Source: Streptomyces spiroverticillatus
GTDB lineage: Bacteria; Actinomycetota; Actinomycetes; Streptomycetales; Streptomycetaceae
Length of the DNA stretch: 64,000 nucleotides
Reading direction: 5' to 3'
Assembly: GCA_014650415.1 (NCBI GenBank)
Contig: BMUX01000009.1
Location: forward strand, 186,001-250,000
Below the pieces are notes generated by a model. That model ran no database searches, was not told where the DNA came from, and saw only the letters and a list, made by a program, of their open reading frames with translations. The position numbers and the translations under genes were made by a program. How positions within the stretch are numbered: the stretch's first letter is position 1; each line of letters opens with the position of its first letter. Below, piece by piece: positions 42,619 through 51,738 of this stretch.

Positions 42619-44247
42619 CTACAGCTCGCTCGCCTGGTGCTTGGTCAGGCCGTACTTCTCGGCGATCGTGTTCCAGGGGTTCACGGCCTGCTGCTTCTGC
42701 TGCGAGGCCTTGCCGCTCTCGCGGTCGCCCGCACGCCGTTCCGAGGTCGCCTTCGCCCTGCCGTCGCGGCAGAAGCGGTCCTTGTCGCCCGCCACCTTGT
42801 CCGCCCACGACGCGTAGTGGTCGTCGGCCGCCGCCGACGCCTCCCACGCACCGTTGAGCGCTGCGGTGAGCGCCTGGTTGCCCTCCAGCTTGTCGACCTT
42901 GAGGGACTGGAGGCGGGTCACCAGACCGCGCCGCTGGGTGGCGGCGGCCCGCAGGTCGGTGGCGGCCTTCGACAGGTCGCCGCACTGGCCGATGGCGGCG
43001 ACCGCGTTGATCACCGAGGCGCGGCTGTCGTTGCTGTCGGCGAGCAGCTTGTCCAGCGCCTGCGCCTGGCCCTTCGCCCCGTCGGCGGCCTTCTCGGCGG
43101 GCTCCTGGTTGGGCAGCTTGGAACCGGCCGCGGTGTTCGTGGCGCCGGTGTCCTTGTCGTCCTCGCCGGCGTTCATCAGCGCGCTGATGCCCAGGCCGAT
43201 CACCGAGCAGCCGACCACCACGGCCGCGATCAGCGGCACCGGCGAGATCTTGCGCCGCCGCTGCTCCGGCCCACCGGGTCCGCCGCCGCGCGGGGCGGGC
43301 TGCTGGAACTGCTGGTAGCGCGCCTCCTCCTGCTCGGCCTCCTGCTGCCGGGGCGGCAGGAAGCGCGGCATCTGCTGCGTCGAGCCCGCCGGCTCGGGCT
43401 GCGCGCCCGGCGTCGGCGGCTGGGTGCGGAAGAGGCTGTCGAACTCCGCGGGCGGCTGCCGCTCCCCGGGGACACCGGGCAGCACGGGCGCCCCGTGCGT
43501 GCCGTTCCCCGCCTGCTGGGGCTGCTGCACCTGTTGAGGCTGCTGCGTCTGTTGTACGCCGTCGGGGCGGGCCGCGTACGGGGCGTCCGCCGGGACCGGC
43601 GGAAGGTACTGCGTGGCGTCCGCGTCCGACCCCGCGGGCGGCTGGAGCGCCTGGCCCCCGAGGAACTGCGTGCCCTCGAGCTGACCGCCCTGCTGCACGC
43701 CCTGCTGAGCTCCCGGCTGCCCTGCGGGGGCCTCCGGCGGCAGCGCACCGGGCCCGGACGGCACGGGCGGCATGAACTGCGTCGGCTCGGCATCACTGCC
43801 GGGACCGACGGGCTCCGCCGGCACGGGCTGCATGTACTGGGTGGGCTCGGCGTCCCCGCCGGACTGCACGGGCGCACCCCACACGGGCTGCTGCATCTGC
43901 TGCCCCTGCGGCTCCCCGAACGCTCCCTGCGGCATCTGCGCCTGCCCGGCCTGCGACTCCTGGGCCTGCTGGGCCTGCTGCCACTGCTGCGGTGCCAGCG
44001 GTCGCGGCTGCTGCGCGGGCACCGGTCCCGGTGCCTGCGTCCCCTGCGCCGCTCCCGGCCCCCACGGCTGGCCCCAGCTCTGGCCCTGCTGCGGTGCCGC
44101 CTGCCCCGGTGCGTGGCCCGGCATCGGGCCCGGCGCCTGCGAAGGCTGCGGCGGCTGCCACTGCTGCTGCGCCGGGGGCAGCACTACGCCCTCGTGTGCG
44201 GGGCGCACGGGATGCTGCGGCTCATCACCCTGCTCGCTCTGCGTCAA
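42619..44247 (-). CDS. Gln/Pro-rich single-pass membrane protein
   Basis: A 542-residue protein from a TTG start supported by AGGAG 8 nt upstream. Residues 1-330 are cytoplasmic and dominated by Gln, Pro, Ala and Gly, with spaced motifs of the form DAEPTQYMQPVP, DAEPTQFMPPVP and DADATQYLPPVP. A single membrane segment lies at PLIAAVVVGCSVIGLGISAL (about residue 345). The extracytoplasmic about 170 residues are helical with a Cys pair and many charged residues. The repeated TQ-hydrophobic motifs resemble kinase or FHA target sites. Function unknown. Confidence 0.78.
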   Translation of the reverse strand: MTQSEQGDEPQHPVRPAHEGVVLPPAQQQWQPPQPSQAPGPMPGHAPGQAAPQQGQSWGQPWGPGAAQGTQAPGPVPAQQPRPLAPQQWQQAQQAQESQAGQAQMPQGAFGEPQGQQMQQPVWGAPVQSGGDAEPTQYMQPVPAEPVGPGSDAEPTQFMPPVPSGPGALPPEAPAGQPGAQQGVQQGGQLEGTQFLGGQALQPPAGSDADATQYLPPVPADAPYAARPDGVQQTQQPQQVQQPQQAGNGTHGAPVLPGVPGERQPPAEFDSLFRTQPPTPGAQPEPAGSTQQMPRFLPPRQQEAEQEEARYQQFQQPAPRGGGPGGPEQRRRKISPVPLIAAVVVGCSVIGLGISALMNAGEDDKDTGATNTAAGSKLPNQEPAEKAADGAKGQAQALDKLLADSNDSRASVINAVAAIGQCGDLSKAATDLRAAATQRRGLVTRLQSLKVDKLEGNQALTAALNGAWEASAAADDHYASWADKVAGDKDRFCRDGRAKATSERRAGDRESGKASQQKQQAVNPWNTIAEKYGLTKHQASEL

Positions 44248-44438
44248 CGGGGGCTCCTGCCATCGGTTCTGGGCGGCCTCGCCGCACGGGCGAGGGACGG
44301 AATCACCGGTTCACGCTACCGGGTGATACCGCCCCCGGGCCACGCACCCATGATCCGGGCAGGCCAGGACCGTACCCCCACCTCCTCCCCGTAACAAACG
44401 GACGGAAGTTGACGCTGATTAAGGCCCCGCATTGACGA

Positions 44439-44460
44439 GAAGCGCCCCGAGGAGCGCTTC
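44439..44460. terminator. Hairpin terminator
   Basis: GAAGCGC and GCGCTTC with an 8-nt loop, 31 bp beyond the stop of the NsdA-like gene. Confidence 0.65.
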
Positions 44461-44490
44461 CCTCTCAAGCCGACCTCCCGGACCGCCCTC

Positions 44491-45879
44491 TCAGGCCGCC
44501 TGGACCTCGATCCGCGCCCCGAACTCCCGCACCGCGGGCTCGTCGCGGTAGGGCGCGAGCCGCTGCTGGAAGTCCTCCAGGTACTCCGCACCCCGGTTGG
44601 AGCGCAGGGTGCTCAGCAGTTCCACCGCGCGCGTGCCGGTGTGACAGGCCTGCTCCACCTCGCGCTGCTGCACCTGTGCCGACGCCAGGAGCACCAGCCC
44701 GATGGCCCGCCTGCGCACCCTGCTGTCGGGGTGCCCGGCGAGGCTCTCGTTGGCCCTGCGCGCCGCCGCGTCCGCCTGCCCGAGGTCCCGGTGGCAGTGC
44801 GCCAACTCGTCGGCCAGATAAGCCTGGTCGAAGTGGGCGATCCAGGTCGGGTCGTCGCCGGAGTCGGCCTCGTCGTGCGCCTTCTCCATCGCGGACTGCG
44901 CCTTGGCGGCCACCGCGCCGCAGGTGCGCTCGTCGCCCAGCAGGGCGTGCCCACGGGCCTCCGCCGCGTAGAACATCGCCTCCGCACGGGGAGTGACCCG
45001 CCCGCGCGCACCCTCCTGCGCCGCACGTGCCAACTGGGCGATCTCGCGCGGGTTCCCGAGCTGCGCCGCCAGGTGGCTCATGGACGCGGCCAGGACGTAT
45101 CCCCCGTAACCGCGGTCACCCGCCGCCTGTGCGAGCCGCAGCGCCTGGATGTAGTACCGCTGCGCCAGCCCCGGTTGCCCGGTGTCGACCGCCATGTACC
45201 CGGCCAGCTCCGTCAACCGTGCGACGGCGCCGAAGAGTTCGCGCCCCACCGATTCCCGGTACGAGCCCGAAAGCAGCCCGGAGACCACGCTGTTGAGGTA
45301 GTGCACGACGATCGGACGCACGTGCCCGGCACCGAACCGGTGGTCGAGGGCCTGGAGCGCCTGTGTCGTCGCCCGCACCGCCTCCACGTCACTGGGCCCC
45401 ACCCGGGACCCCGCCGTGCGCGCCACCTGGTGGTCGGCACCCGTGATCAGCCAGTCCCGGCTCGGCTCCACCAGCGCGGAGGACGCCACCGAGGACCCCG
45501 ACAGGAAGTCCCTGCGCCCCACGTCGCTGCGCCACAGCTCGCAGACCTGCTCGATGGCCCCCAGCACCGTCGGCGAAAACTGCAGTCCGATGCCGGAGGC
45601 CAGGTTCTTGCCGTTGGCCATGCCGATCTCGTCGATGGTGACGGTGCGCCCCAGCTTGCGGCCGAGCGCCTCGGCGATGATTCCGGGGGCCCGCCCCCTG
45701 GGCTGCTGACCGCGCAGCCACCGGGCCACCGACGTCTTGTCGTAACGGAGATCGAGTCCGTGCTCGGCGCCGCACATGTTGACCCGTCGGGCCAGCCCGG
45801 CGTTGGAGCAACCGGCTTCCTGGATGAGCGCCTGGAGTCGTTCGTTCGGCTGTCGGGCGACGAGCGGCCTGGCTGCCAT
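44491..45879 (-). CDS. NsdA-like TPR transcriptional regulator
   Basis: A 462-residue protein from the ATG at 45879 with AGGGGG upstream. An N-terminal helix-turn-helix (LQALIQEAGCSNAGLARRVN and YDKTSVARWLRGQQPRGRAP) is followed by about 300 residues of TPR-like helices (YYIQALRLAQAAGDRGYGGY and CHRDLGQADAAARRANESL). This is the layout of NsdA, a negative regulator of differentiation and antibiotic production in Streptomyces. It is divergent from the Prim-Pol-like gene across a 288-bp gap containing repeats. Confidence 0.85.
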   Translation of the reverse strand: MAARPLVARQPNERLQALIQEAGCSNAGLARRVNMCGAEHGLDLRYDKTSVARWLRGQQPRGRAPGIIAEALGRKLGRTVTIDEIGMANGKNLASGIGLQFSPTVLGAIEQVCELWRSDVGRRDFLSGSSVASSALVEPSRDWLITGADHQVARTAGSRVGPSDVEAVRATTQALQALDHRFGAGHVRPIVVHYLNSVVSGLLSGSYRESVGRELFGAVARLTELAGYMAVDTGQPGLAQRYYIQALRLAQAAGDRGYGGYVLAASMSHLAAQLGNPREIAQLARAAQEGARGRVTPRAEAMFYAAEARGHALLGDERTCGAVAAKAQSAMEKAHDEADSGDDPTWIAHFDQAYLADELAHCHRDLGQADAAARRANESLAGHPDSRVRRRAIGLVLLASAQVQQREVEQACHTGTRAVELLSTLRSNRGAEYLEDFQQRLAPYRDEPAVREFGARIEVQAA

Positions 45880-46167
45880 GTGTACCCCCTGGTGCGGGCG
45901 CTGATGAAGTCCTCGTGAATTCCCTTGAATCCGCGCGGAGATCAATGCCCGGTGGATATGCAAACAATGCAGGTAATACCTGGAGATGACGGTGATGACG
46001 GTGATGACGGAAGCCAGAGGTATTTCCGGTACCTCCTCGCTTCCACTTCTGTGGTTGCCCGCTCACCGCACCCCACCCACCTGCGCGCCCCCGCCCGTGC
46101 ACCCATGCGCCCCGCATGCAGGATCGATGCTCCAGCTCCCTCTCGCGCGCGCCCGTAACCGGAGTTG
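45880..46167. other. 288-bp divergent intergenic region with short repeats
   Basis: It contains GATGACGGT three times in tandem at 45985-46010 (last copy incomplete by one base), and two AGGTA/TACCT inverted repeats at 45971-45981 and 46018-46034. It should hold the promoters of both flanking regulatory genes. Confidence 0.5.
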
Positions 46168-46878
46168 GTGCGTGCAGTTGAGTTGTTCGTGGAAGAGACC
46201 ATCGGAGTCACGGACGTCACGGACGCAGCCCAGATCCCCCAGCAGCGCGGCGATCAACTGCTCGACAGCGCCGTGCGGTACGCGGAAGAACGGCACTGGG
46301 ACGTGGTCCCCGGCACCTGGCTGGAGGCCGAAGAGGGGGTGGAGCGCTGCACGTGCGGGGACGTGGCGTGCGCCGCCCCCGGTGCGCACGCGGCGAAGAA
46401 CGACTGGGCGACGCAGGCGACCGGCAGCGCCGTCGCCGCGCGCCGGATGTGGCAGAAGAACCCGAAGGCCTCGATCCTGCTGCCTACCGGCCGCACCTTC
46501 GACGCCATCGACGTGCCGGAGACGGCCGGATTCCTGGCGCTCGCCCGCATGGAGCGCATGGAGCTGACCCTCGGCCCGGTCACCAACACCCCCGACCGCC
46601 GCCTGCTGTTCTTCGTGCTGCCGGGCGCGGGCGCCAAGATTCCGGATCTGGTAAGGAAGTTGGGCTGGGCCCCGAGCGCCCTGGACCTGATCGCACGCGG
46701 CGAGGGCGACTACGTGGCCGCCCCGCCGACCCGCATGGGCGCGATGGGCGCCGTGCAGTGGGCACGCCGCCCCACCCCCGCCAACCGGTGGCTGCCGGAC
46801 GCGGAAGAGCTGATCAGCCCCCTCGCGTACGCCTGCGGGCGCGAGGCAGCGGCTGCGCGGGGGCGCGCTCGAACATAA
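46168..46878 (+). CDS. Prim-Pol (bifunctional DNA primase/polymerase N-terminal) domain protein
   Basis: A 236-residue protein. AVRYAEERHWDVVPGTWLE and RCTCGDVACAAPGAHAAKNDWATQA match the small archaeo-eukaryotic primase-like domain found at the front of plasmid and phage replication proteins. Here it stands alone with a zinc-type CTCGDVAC motif. Standalone chromosomal copies are common in Streptomyces and probably not replicative. The start is uncertain: GTG at 46168 has GGAG 3 nt away, and GTG at 46189 is an alternative. It precedes an ABC transporter operon by 41 bp. Confidence 0.8.
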   Translation: MRAVELFVEETIGVTDVTDAAQIPQQRGDQLLDSAVRYAEERHWDVVPGTWLEAEEGVERCTCGDVACAAPGAHAAKNDWATQATGSAVAARRMWQKNPKASILLPTGRTFDAIDVPETAGFLALARMERMELTLGPVTNTPDRRLLFFVLPGAGAKIPDLVRKLGWAPSALDLIARGEGDYVAAPPTRMGAMGAVQWARRPTPANRWLPDAEELISPLAYACGREAAAARGRART

Positions 46879-46919
46879 AGTGGGCCCCGTATCACGGGGA
46901 CCCACGAAAGGCTGACGAC

Positions 46920-47738
46920 ATGCCTGACCAGGCATTCGACAAGGCGGGCGGAGCGCATACGGCGCCGCCCGCCGCTGTACGTGTACAGGGTTTGTGGAAG
47001 CGGTTCGGCGACCAGGTGGCCGTCGCCGGAATCGATCTGGAACTGCCGGCCGGGAAGTTCATCGGCCTGGTCGGCCCGAACGGGGCGGGCAAGACCACCA
47101 CCCTGTCGATGGTGACGGGGCTGCTGCGCCCCGATCATGGCACCGTGCACATCGGCGGCCACGACGTGTGGGCCGACCCGGTGCAGGTGAAGTCGCGGAT
47201 CGGCGTACTGCCGGAGGGACTTCGGCTGTTCGAAAGACTGTCGGGGCGCGAACTCCTCGCCTACAGCGGGCGGTTGCGGGGGCTGCCCGGCGACGAGGTC
47301 GACAAGCGCGCCACCCAGCTTCTGGACGTACTCGATCTCGCGGGCTCGCAGCACAAGCTGGTCGTCGACTACTCGACCGGTATGCGCAAGAAGATCGGGC
47401 TCGCGGCCGCACTCCTGCACAACCCGGAAGTGCTCTTCCTCGACGAACCGTTCGAGGGCGTCGACCCGGTGTCGGCGCAGACCATCCGCGGGGTGCTGGA
47501 GCGGTACACCGGCTCCGGTGCCACCGTCGTCTTCTCCAGCCATGTGATGGAACTGGTGGAGTCGCTGTGCGACTGGGTGGCCGTGATGGCCGCCGGACAG
47601 ATCCGCGCGCAGGGCACCCTCGCACAGGTGCGCGGCGACGCACCGACGCTGCAGAACGCGTTCCTGGAGCTGGTCGGGGCGAACGGGCACAACCCCGGGG
47701 ACAGCCTGGACTGGCTCGGCGGCGGGGCTCCGCGATGA
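46920..47738 (+). CDS. ABC transporter ATP-binding protein
   Basis: A 272-residue ATPase from the ATG at 46920, preceded by GAAAGG. The Walker A is GLVGPNGAGKTTTL, the signature DYSTGMRKKIGLAAAL, Walker B VLFLDEPFEGVD, and the switch His lies in VVFSSHVMELVESL. It is complete. The stop overlaps the permease ATG as ATGA, so the two form an exporter. The preceding Prim-Pol-like gene could be co-transcribed. Confidence 0.95.
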   Translation: MPDQAFDKAGGAHTAPPAAVRVQGLWKRFGDQVAVAGIDLELPAGKFIGLVGPNGAGKTTTLSMVTGLLRPDHGTVHIGGHDVWADPVQVKSRIGVLPEGLRLFERLSGRELLAYSGRLRGLPGDEVDKRATQLLDVLDLAGSQHKLVVDYSTGMRKKIGLAAALLHNPEVLFLDEPFEGVDPVSAQTIRGVLERYTGSGATVVFSSHVMELVESLCDWVAVMAAGQIRAQGTLAQVRGDAPTLQNAFLELVGANGHNPGDSLDWLGGGAPR

Positions 47739-49372
47739 GCGTCGTCGCGGGCCATGCGCCCGGTGCGGAGTCCACCGGCGCCGTCTCCACGGGGCTGACG
47801 CCCTTGTTCGTACGGCTGAAGCTGTCGCTGTTGAAGAACGGGCTGCGGCAGTCGTCCGGGCGCAGGACGGCGTTCATCATCAGCGCCGTACTGGTGCTGG
47901 TTTTCTCGGCGTTCCTGGTGCTGGGGCTGATCCTGCTGCGGGAGACGCAGTACGCGCCGACGGTGACGGTGCTGCTGGCGCTCGTGACCGCTGTGGCGTG
48001 GGCGTTCATGCCGCTGTTCTTCCCCAGCGGTGACGAGACGCTGGATCCCTCGCGGCTGGTGATGCTGCCGCTGCGGCCCCGGCCCCTGGTGCGGGCGCTG
48101 CTGGCGGCGTCGCTGGTGGGCATAGGGCCGCTGTTCACGGTGTGCCTGGCCGTCGGCTCGGTGATCGCCGTCGCGCACGGCTTCGCTGCGGCAGTGACCG
48201 CCGTCGTGGCGGCCGCCCTGCTGGTGCTCACCTGCCTGGCGCTGGCGCGGGCCGTGGCGACGGCGAACGTACGGCTGCTGACCAGCCGGCGCGGGCGCGA
48301 CCTGGCCGTGCTCAGCGGATTGATCATCGCCGTCGGCATCCAGTTCGTGAACTTCGGCTGGCAGCGGCTGGCCGCCACCGGCGGCATGTCGGTGCTGGAG
48401 CCGGTCGCGAACGTCGTGCAGTGGCTGCCGCCCGCCTCCGCCGTCGGTGCGGTGCACTCCATGAGCGAGGGCGCGTACGGGCGTGGCCTCGTGCAGCTGC
48501 TGCTCACGCTGGTGGTGCTGGCGGCGCTGTTGTGGTCGTGGGAGCGCGGGCTGGTCAAGCTGATGACCGCGCCGGACGGCTCGACCATCCAGGCGGCGTC
48601 GGACTCCGCGCGCAAGGAGTCCAAGGCGGGCCTGCTGACGCGCCTGCTGCCGGACGGGCGCACGGCGGCCACCGCACAGCGGGTGCTGCGCTACATCTGG
48701 CGCGACCCGAAGACCAAGGGCGCCTGGATCACCTCGCTGGCGATCGGGTTGATCGTCCCGGTGTTCAACGCGCTCCAGGGCACCGGCTCGGCGTACTGGG
48801 CGTGCTTCGCGGCGGGGATGCTCGGGATGCAGACCTTCAACCAGTTCGGTACGGACACCTCCGCGTTCTGGATGGTGGCGACGACGATCTCCACCGTGCG
48901 GGACGCCTACGAGGAGCTGCGGGCGCGGCTGCTGGCACTGCTGGTGATCACCGTGCCCTACACCCTGCTGGTGGCGGGCGTGACGACGGCGCTGGCGGGC
49001 GACTGGTCGGTGCTCCCCGAGGTTCTGGGGCTGGCCTTCGCCCTGCTGGGGGCGCTGCTCGCGGCCGGTCTGGTGGCGTCGGCCCTGTACCCGTACTCGG
49101 TCCCGCAGGACGGCACGTACAAGAACGTCGTTCCGGGGCAGGGGTCGCTGGCGTGGATGTCGCTGCTGGTGGGGCTCGTGGTGTCGACGGTGGTGTGCGC
49201 GCCGCTGATCGCGCTGACGGTCTGGCTGCACGTGGCCGGGCTGACGACTTGGTTCCTGCTGCCGCTGGGGATCGCGTACGGAGTGCTGGTGACCTGGATC
49301 GGGCTGAAGGTGGCCGCGCCCAGGACCGCCGCCCGGCTGCCGGAGATCCTGGCGGCGGTGAGCAAGGGGTAG
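47735..49372 (+). CDS. ABC transporter permease
   Basis: A 545-residue membrane protein with about twelve hydrophobic segments, twice the size of an ABC-2 half-permease. A cytoplasmic loop near residues 265-310 carries ASDSARKESKAGLLTRLLPDG. It resembles large ABC-2-like exporter permeases in actinomycetes. It couples with the upstream ATPase. Substrate unknown; there is no accessory binding protein. Confidence 0.9.
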   Translation: MSVVAGHAPGAESTGAVSTGLTPLFVRLKLSLLKNGLRQSSGRRTAFIISAVLVLVFSAFLVLGLILLRETQYAPTVTVLLALVTAVAWAFMPLFFPSGDETLDPSRLVMLPLRPRPLVRALLAASLVGIGPLFTVCLAVGSVIAVAHGFAAAVTAVVAAALLVLTCLALARAVATANVRLLTSRRGRDLAVLSGLIIAVGIQFVNFGWQRLAATGGMSVLEPVANVVQWLPPASAVGAVHSMSEGAYGRGLVQLLLTLVVLAALLWSWERGLVKLMTAPDGSTIQAASDSARKESKAGLLTRLLPDGRTAATAQRVLRYIWRDPKTKGAWITSLAIGLIVPVFNALQGTGSAYWACFAAGMLGMQTFNQFGTDTSAFWMVATTISTVRDAYEELRARLLALLVITVPYTLLVAGVTTALAGDWSVLPEVLGLAFALLGALLAAGLVASALYPYSVPQDGTYKNVVPGQGSLAWMSLLVGLVVSTVVCAPLIALTVWLHVAGLTTWFLLPLGIAYGVLVTWIGLKVAAPRTAARLPEILAAVSKG

Positions 49373-49387
49373 GGCGCGGGGCGCCGG

Positions 49388-50263
49388 CTACGGGGTCGGC
49401 ACGGTGTGGCCGCCGGTCTCTTCCAGGAAGGGCTCGATGGCGGCCCGCCAGCCCTCCGGCTGGTCGTAGTGGACCAGGTGGCCGGCGTCCACCACCTCGG
49501 CGTACTGCCCCCGCGGCAGCACCCGCACCATCTCCTGGGCCTCCGCGCGGCCCAGCTCGCCGTCCAGGCCCCGCACGACCAGCGTGGGGCACTGGACCTG
49601 GGACAGCTCGTCCCAGTGCGCGTCGTAGACCCAGGTGGCCCGGGAGAGCAGCATCTGGCGGCGGGAGAAGACCGGGCGCCAGCCGTCCGCCCGCTCGGCC
49701 ATCACCTCGGCGAAGAACTCGCCGCGCGCCGGGGAGGGGCGCTCCACCCAGGGGTCGTCCTCGCCGAACCACTTGCGGACGTCGGCGAGCGTCGCGAACG
49801 GCACCGGCCAGGCCTTGAACCAGTCCTCCCACTCCCGCTGGGAGGCCGCCCCGAGCGCCGAGGCCCGCATGTCGCACACGACCAGGGCGCGCACCAGGTC
49901 CGGGCGCTTGGCGGCGAGCTGCCAGGCGGTGAGGGCGCCCATGGAGTGCCCTATCAGCGTGACCGGGGCCAGGCCCAGCTGCTCCACCACGGCCTCCGCG
50001 TCCGCGACGTAGGCGTCCCGGGAAAAGGGGCCGTCGGAGGGCTTCTCGCTGCGGCCGTGGCCGCGCTGGTCGAGGGCGACGGCCCGGTGCCGCTCGGCGA
50101 GCCACCTGGCGGTGGCCGCCCAGTGCGAGGAGCGGCCCATCAGGCCGTGCAGCAATAAGACGCCGGGGAGCTGCTCGGGGTCGCCGTCCTTGGGCGGGTC
50201 CGCGAACTCCCAGGCGGCGAGGCGTGCGCCGTCGGCTCCGGTCACGTCGATGCGCCGCACCAT
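49388..50263 (-). CDS. Alpha/beta hydrolase
   Basis: A 291-residue protein from the ATG at 50263 (MVRRIDVTGADGARLAAWEF). GVLLLHGLMGRSSHW gives the oxyanion hole, LIGHSMGALTAWQLA the nucleophile Ser, and the Asp/His lie near VVRGLDGELGRAEA and VVDAGHLVHYDQPEG. The triad is complete. The acid/ester or C-C substrate is unknown. It is convergent with the ABC permease gene, 15 bp away. Confidence 0.92.
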   Translation of the reverse strand: MVRRIDVTGADGARLAAWEFADPPKDGDPEQLPGVLLLHGLMGRSSHWAATARWLAERHRAVALDQRGHGRSEKPSDGPFSRDAYVADAEAVVEQLGLAPVTLIGHSMGALTAWQLAAKRPDLVRALVVCDMRASALGAASQREWEDWFKAWPVPFATLADVRKWFGEDDPWVERPSPARGEFFAEVMAERADGWRPVFSRRQMLLSRATWVYDAHWDELSQVQCPTLVVRGLDGELGRAEAQEMVRVLPRGQYAEVVDAGHLVHYDQPEGWRAAIEPFLEETGGHTVPTP

Positions 50264-50496
50264 ATGGCCTGGCACCCCCTTCTCGTACGGATCGTGCGTA
50301 CTCGCCCCACGCTATCGAACTCGTATTCGAACATCGGGTCGCGGAGCCCAAGAACCCTCTTTCGAGTGACAGCGCTCAAGGATTGGCGTTCGCTGCCGAG
50401 GGGAGATCTTCTTCGGGAGGCGGACCGCTCGGGGAAGACGGTCCGCGGGAGCCGGCCTGAAGAGCTCGGGGCTCCAGGCCGGCACAGGGGAGGACA

Positions 50497-50524
50497 GGCC
50501 CCGGCGCCTCAGGGCGCCGGGGCC
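50497..50524. terminator. Perfect 12-bp hairpin
   Basis: GGCCCCGGCGCC and GGCGCCGGGGCC with the loop TCAG, in the middle of the gene-free region. Which transcript it ends is not clear. Confidence 0.65.
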
Positions 50525-50734
50525 CTCCTTGTGCGGGGCGCGGCCGCGCGGACCGCGCTTGTGCGGGCTGCGCTCACACAAAACGTACGACGGGTGCATC
50601 TCCCGCCTCCTCCCCGGCCGCGAGTCGGGCCCGGCCGGCAGCCCTCATGCACATCTGGTGCCCCGGTTCGTGTGCCGCAGACACAGCGTGGCACGCGATC
50701 CGTCCGGCCGCTGGGATTCCGGCGGAGAAGTGGG

Positions 50735-50766
50735 CGGCGGAACGGGACCCAAGTCCCGTTCCGCCG
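50735..50766 (-). terminator. Terminator of the DesR gene
   Basis: A 14-bp perfect stem, CGGCGGAACGGGAC and GTCCCGTTCCGCCG, loop CCAA, 12 bp beyond the repressor stop. Confidence 0.85.
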
Positions 50767-50778
50767 AACGGAGTTGAC

Positions 50779-51471
50779 TCAGCGCTTGGCGACGAAGACG
50801 TGCGACGCCGTCTCCGCGTCCAGCTCGGCCGCCTCGCCGCTGCTGCCGACCAGCACACCGCCGGGCGACTCGGTCACGCTGACCACCGAACCGGGCTGCA
50901 CGCCCGCGCGGCGCAGCGTGTACATCAGTTGGGCGTCGGTCTGGATGGGCTCGCCGATGCGCCGTACGACCACGGTCTTGCCCTCCGTGCCCGGCGCGAG
51001 CTCGTTGAGGCTGACCATGCCCTCGTCCAGGAACGGGTCGGCCTCGGACTTCTCGCCCAGCTCCTCCAGACCCGGGATCGGGTTGCCGTACGGGGACTCG
51101 GTGGGGTGGCGGAGCAGTTCGAGGACGCGGCGCTCGACCGCCTCGCTCATCACGTGCTCCCAGCGGCACGCCTCCGCGTGCACCTGCTCCCACTCCAGGC
51201 CGATCACGTCGACGAGGAGGCACTCCGCGAGCCGGTGCTTGCGCATCACGCGCGTGGCCAGCCGGCGGCCCTCCTCGGTGAATTCCAGGTGCCGGTCGCC
51301 CGCGACCGTCACCAGGCCGTCGCGCTCCATGCGGGCCACGGTCTGACTGACCGTCGGACCACTCTGGTCAAGGCGCTCGGCGATGCGGGCGCGCATGGGG
51401 ACGACGCCCTCCTCCTCGAGTTCGAGGATGGTGCGGAGATACATCTCCGTGGTGTCGATCAGTCCGGACAT
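50779..51471 (-). CDS. desR: DtxR-family iron-dependent repressor (DesR-like)
   Basis: A 230-residue regulator. MSGLIDTTEMYLRTILELEEEGVVPMRARIAERLDQSGPTVSQTVARMERDGL is the winged helix-turn-helix (residues 1-65). Metal-binding residues appear in HRLAECLLVDVIGLEWEQVHAEACRWEHVMSEAVE, with the expected Cys, Glu and His. A C-terminal SH3-like domain ends HVFVAKR. The whole is canonical for DtxR/IdeR/DesR, which represses siderophore genes in the presence of Fe(II). The symbol is given because neighbours (pdxH, citrate synthase, SIS gene) recall the desR neighbourhood of other Streptomyces. GAGGGG precedes the ATG. Confidence 0.93.
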   Translation of the reverse strand: MSGLIDTTEMYLRTILELEEEGVVPMRARIAERLDQSGPTVSQTVARMERDGLVTVAGDRHLEFTEEGRRLATRVMRKHRLAECLLVDVIGLEWEQVHAEACRWEHVMSEAVERRVLELLRHPTESPYGNPIPGLEELGEKSEADPFLDEGMVSLNELAPGTEGKTVVVRRIGEPIQTDAQLMYTLRRAGVQPGSVVSVTESPGGVLVGSSGEAAELDAETASHVFVAKR

Positions 51472-51738
51472 GTGTGCCCCTCGATGCTGTGACAGAAATC
51501 GTCGTGCGCTCGGTCTTCGTACTCGGTTGTGCTCAGTCGTCCTGCGCCGGCCCGTGTCCCAATTCTGACGCATCGCACTGACAACCGTGCCGGGCCGGGG
51601 CGCGGCCGTATTGACAGCTCCCGGCTCCAGACCGCAACGTGATCCGCGGCACGGACGCCGCCCCTGTTCGTAACCTTGGGTAACCGCCCCGCATTCCCGG
51701 CATCTCCCATGAAACCGCCACTGGAAAGGCCCTCCGCG

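Larger units (their letters stand above)
50264..50778. other. 515-bp gap with two strong hairpins, no clear gene
   Basis: It contains the hydrolase promoter on the right-to-left strand and two perfect hairpins (50497-50524 and 50735-50766). No reading frame in 50264-50778 has a convincing ribosome site with good codon bias. The segment between the hairpins, about 210 bp, could hold an unannotated small RNA. Confidence 0.5.
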
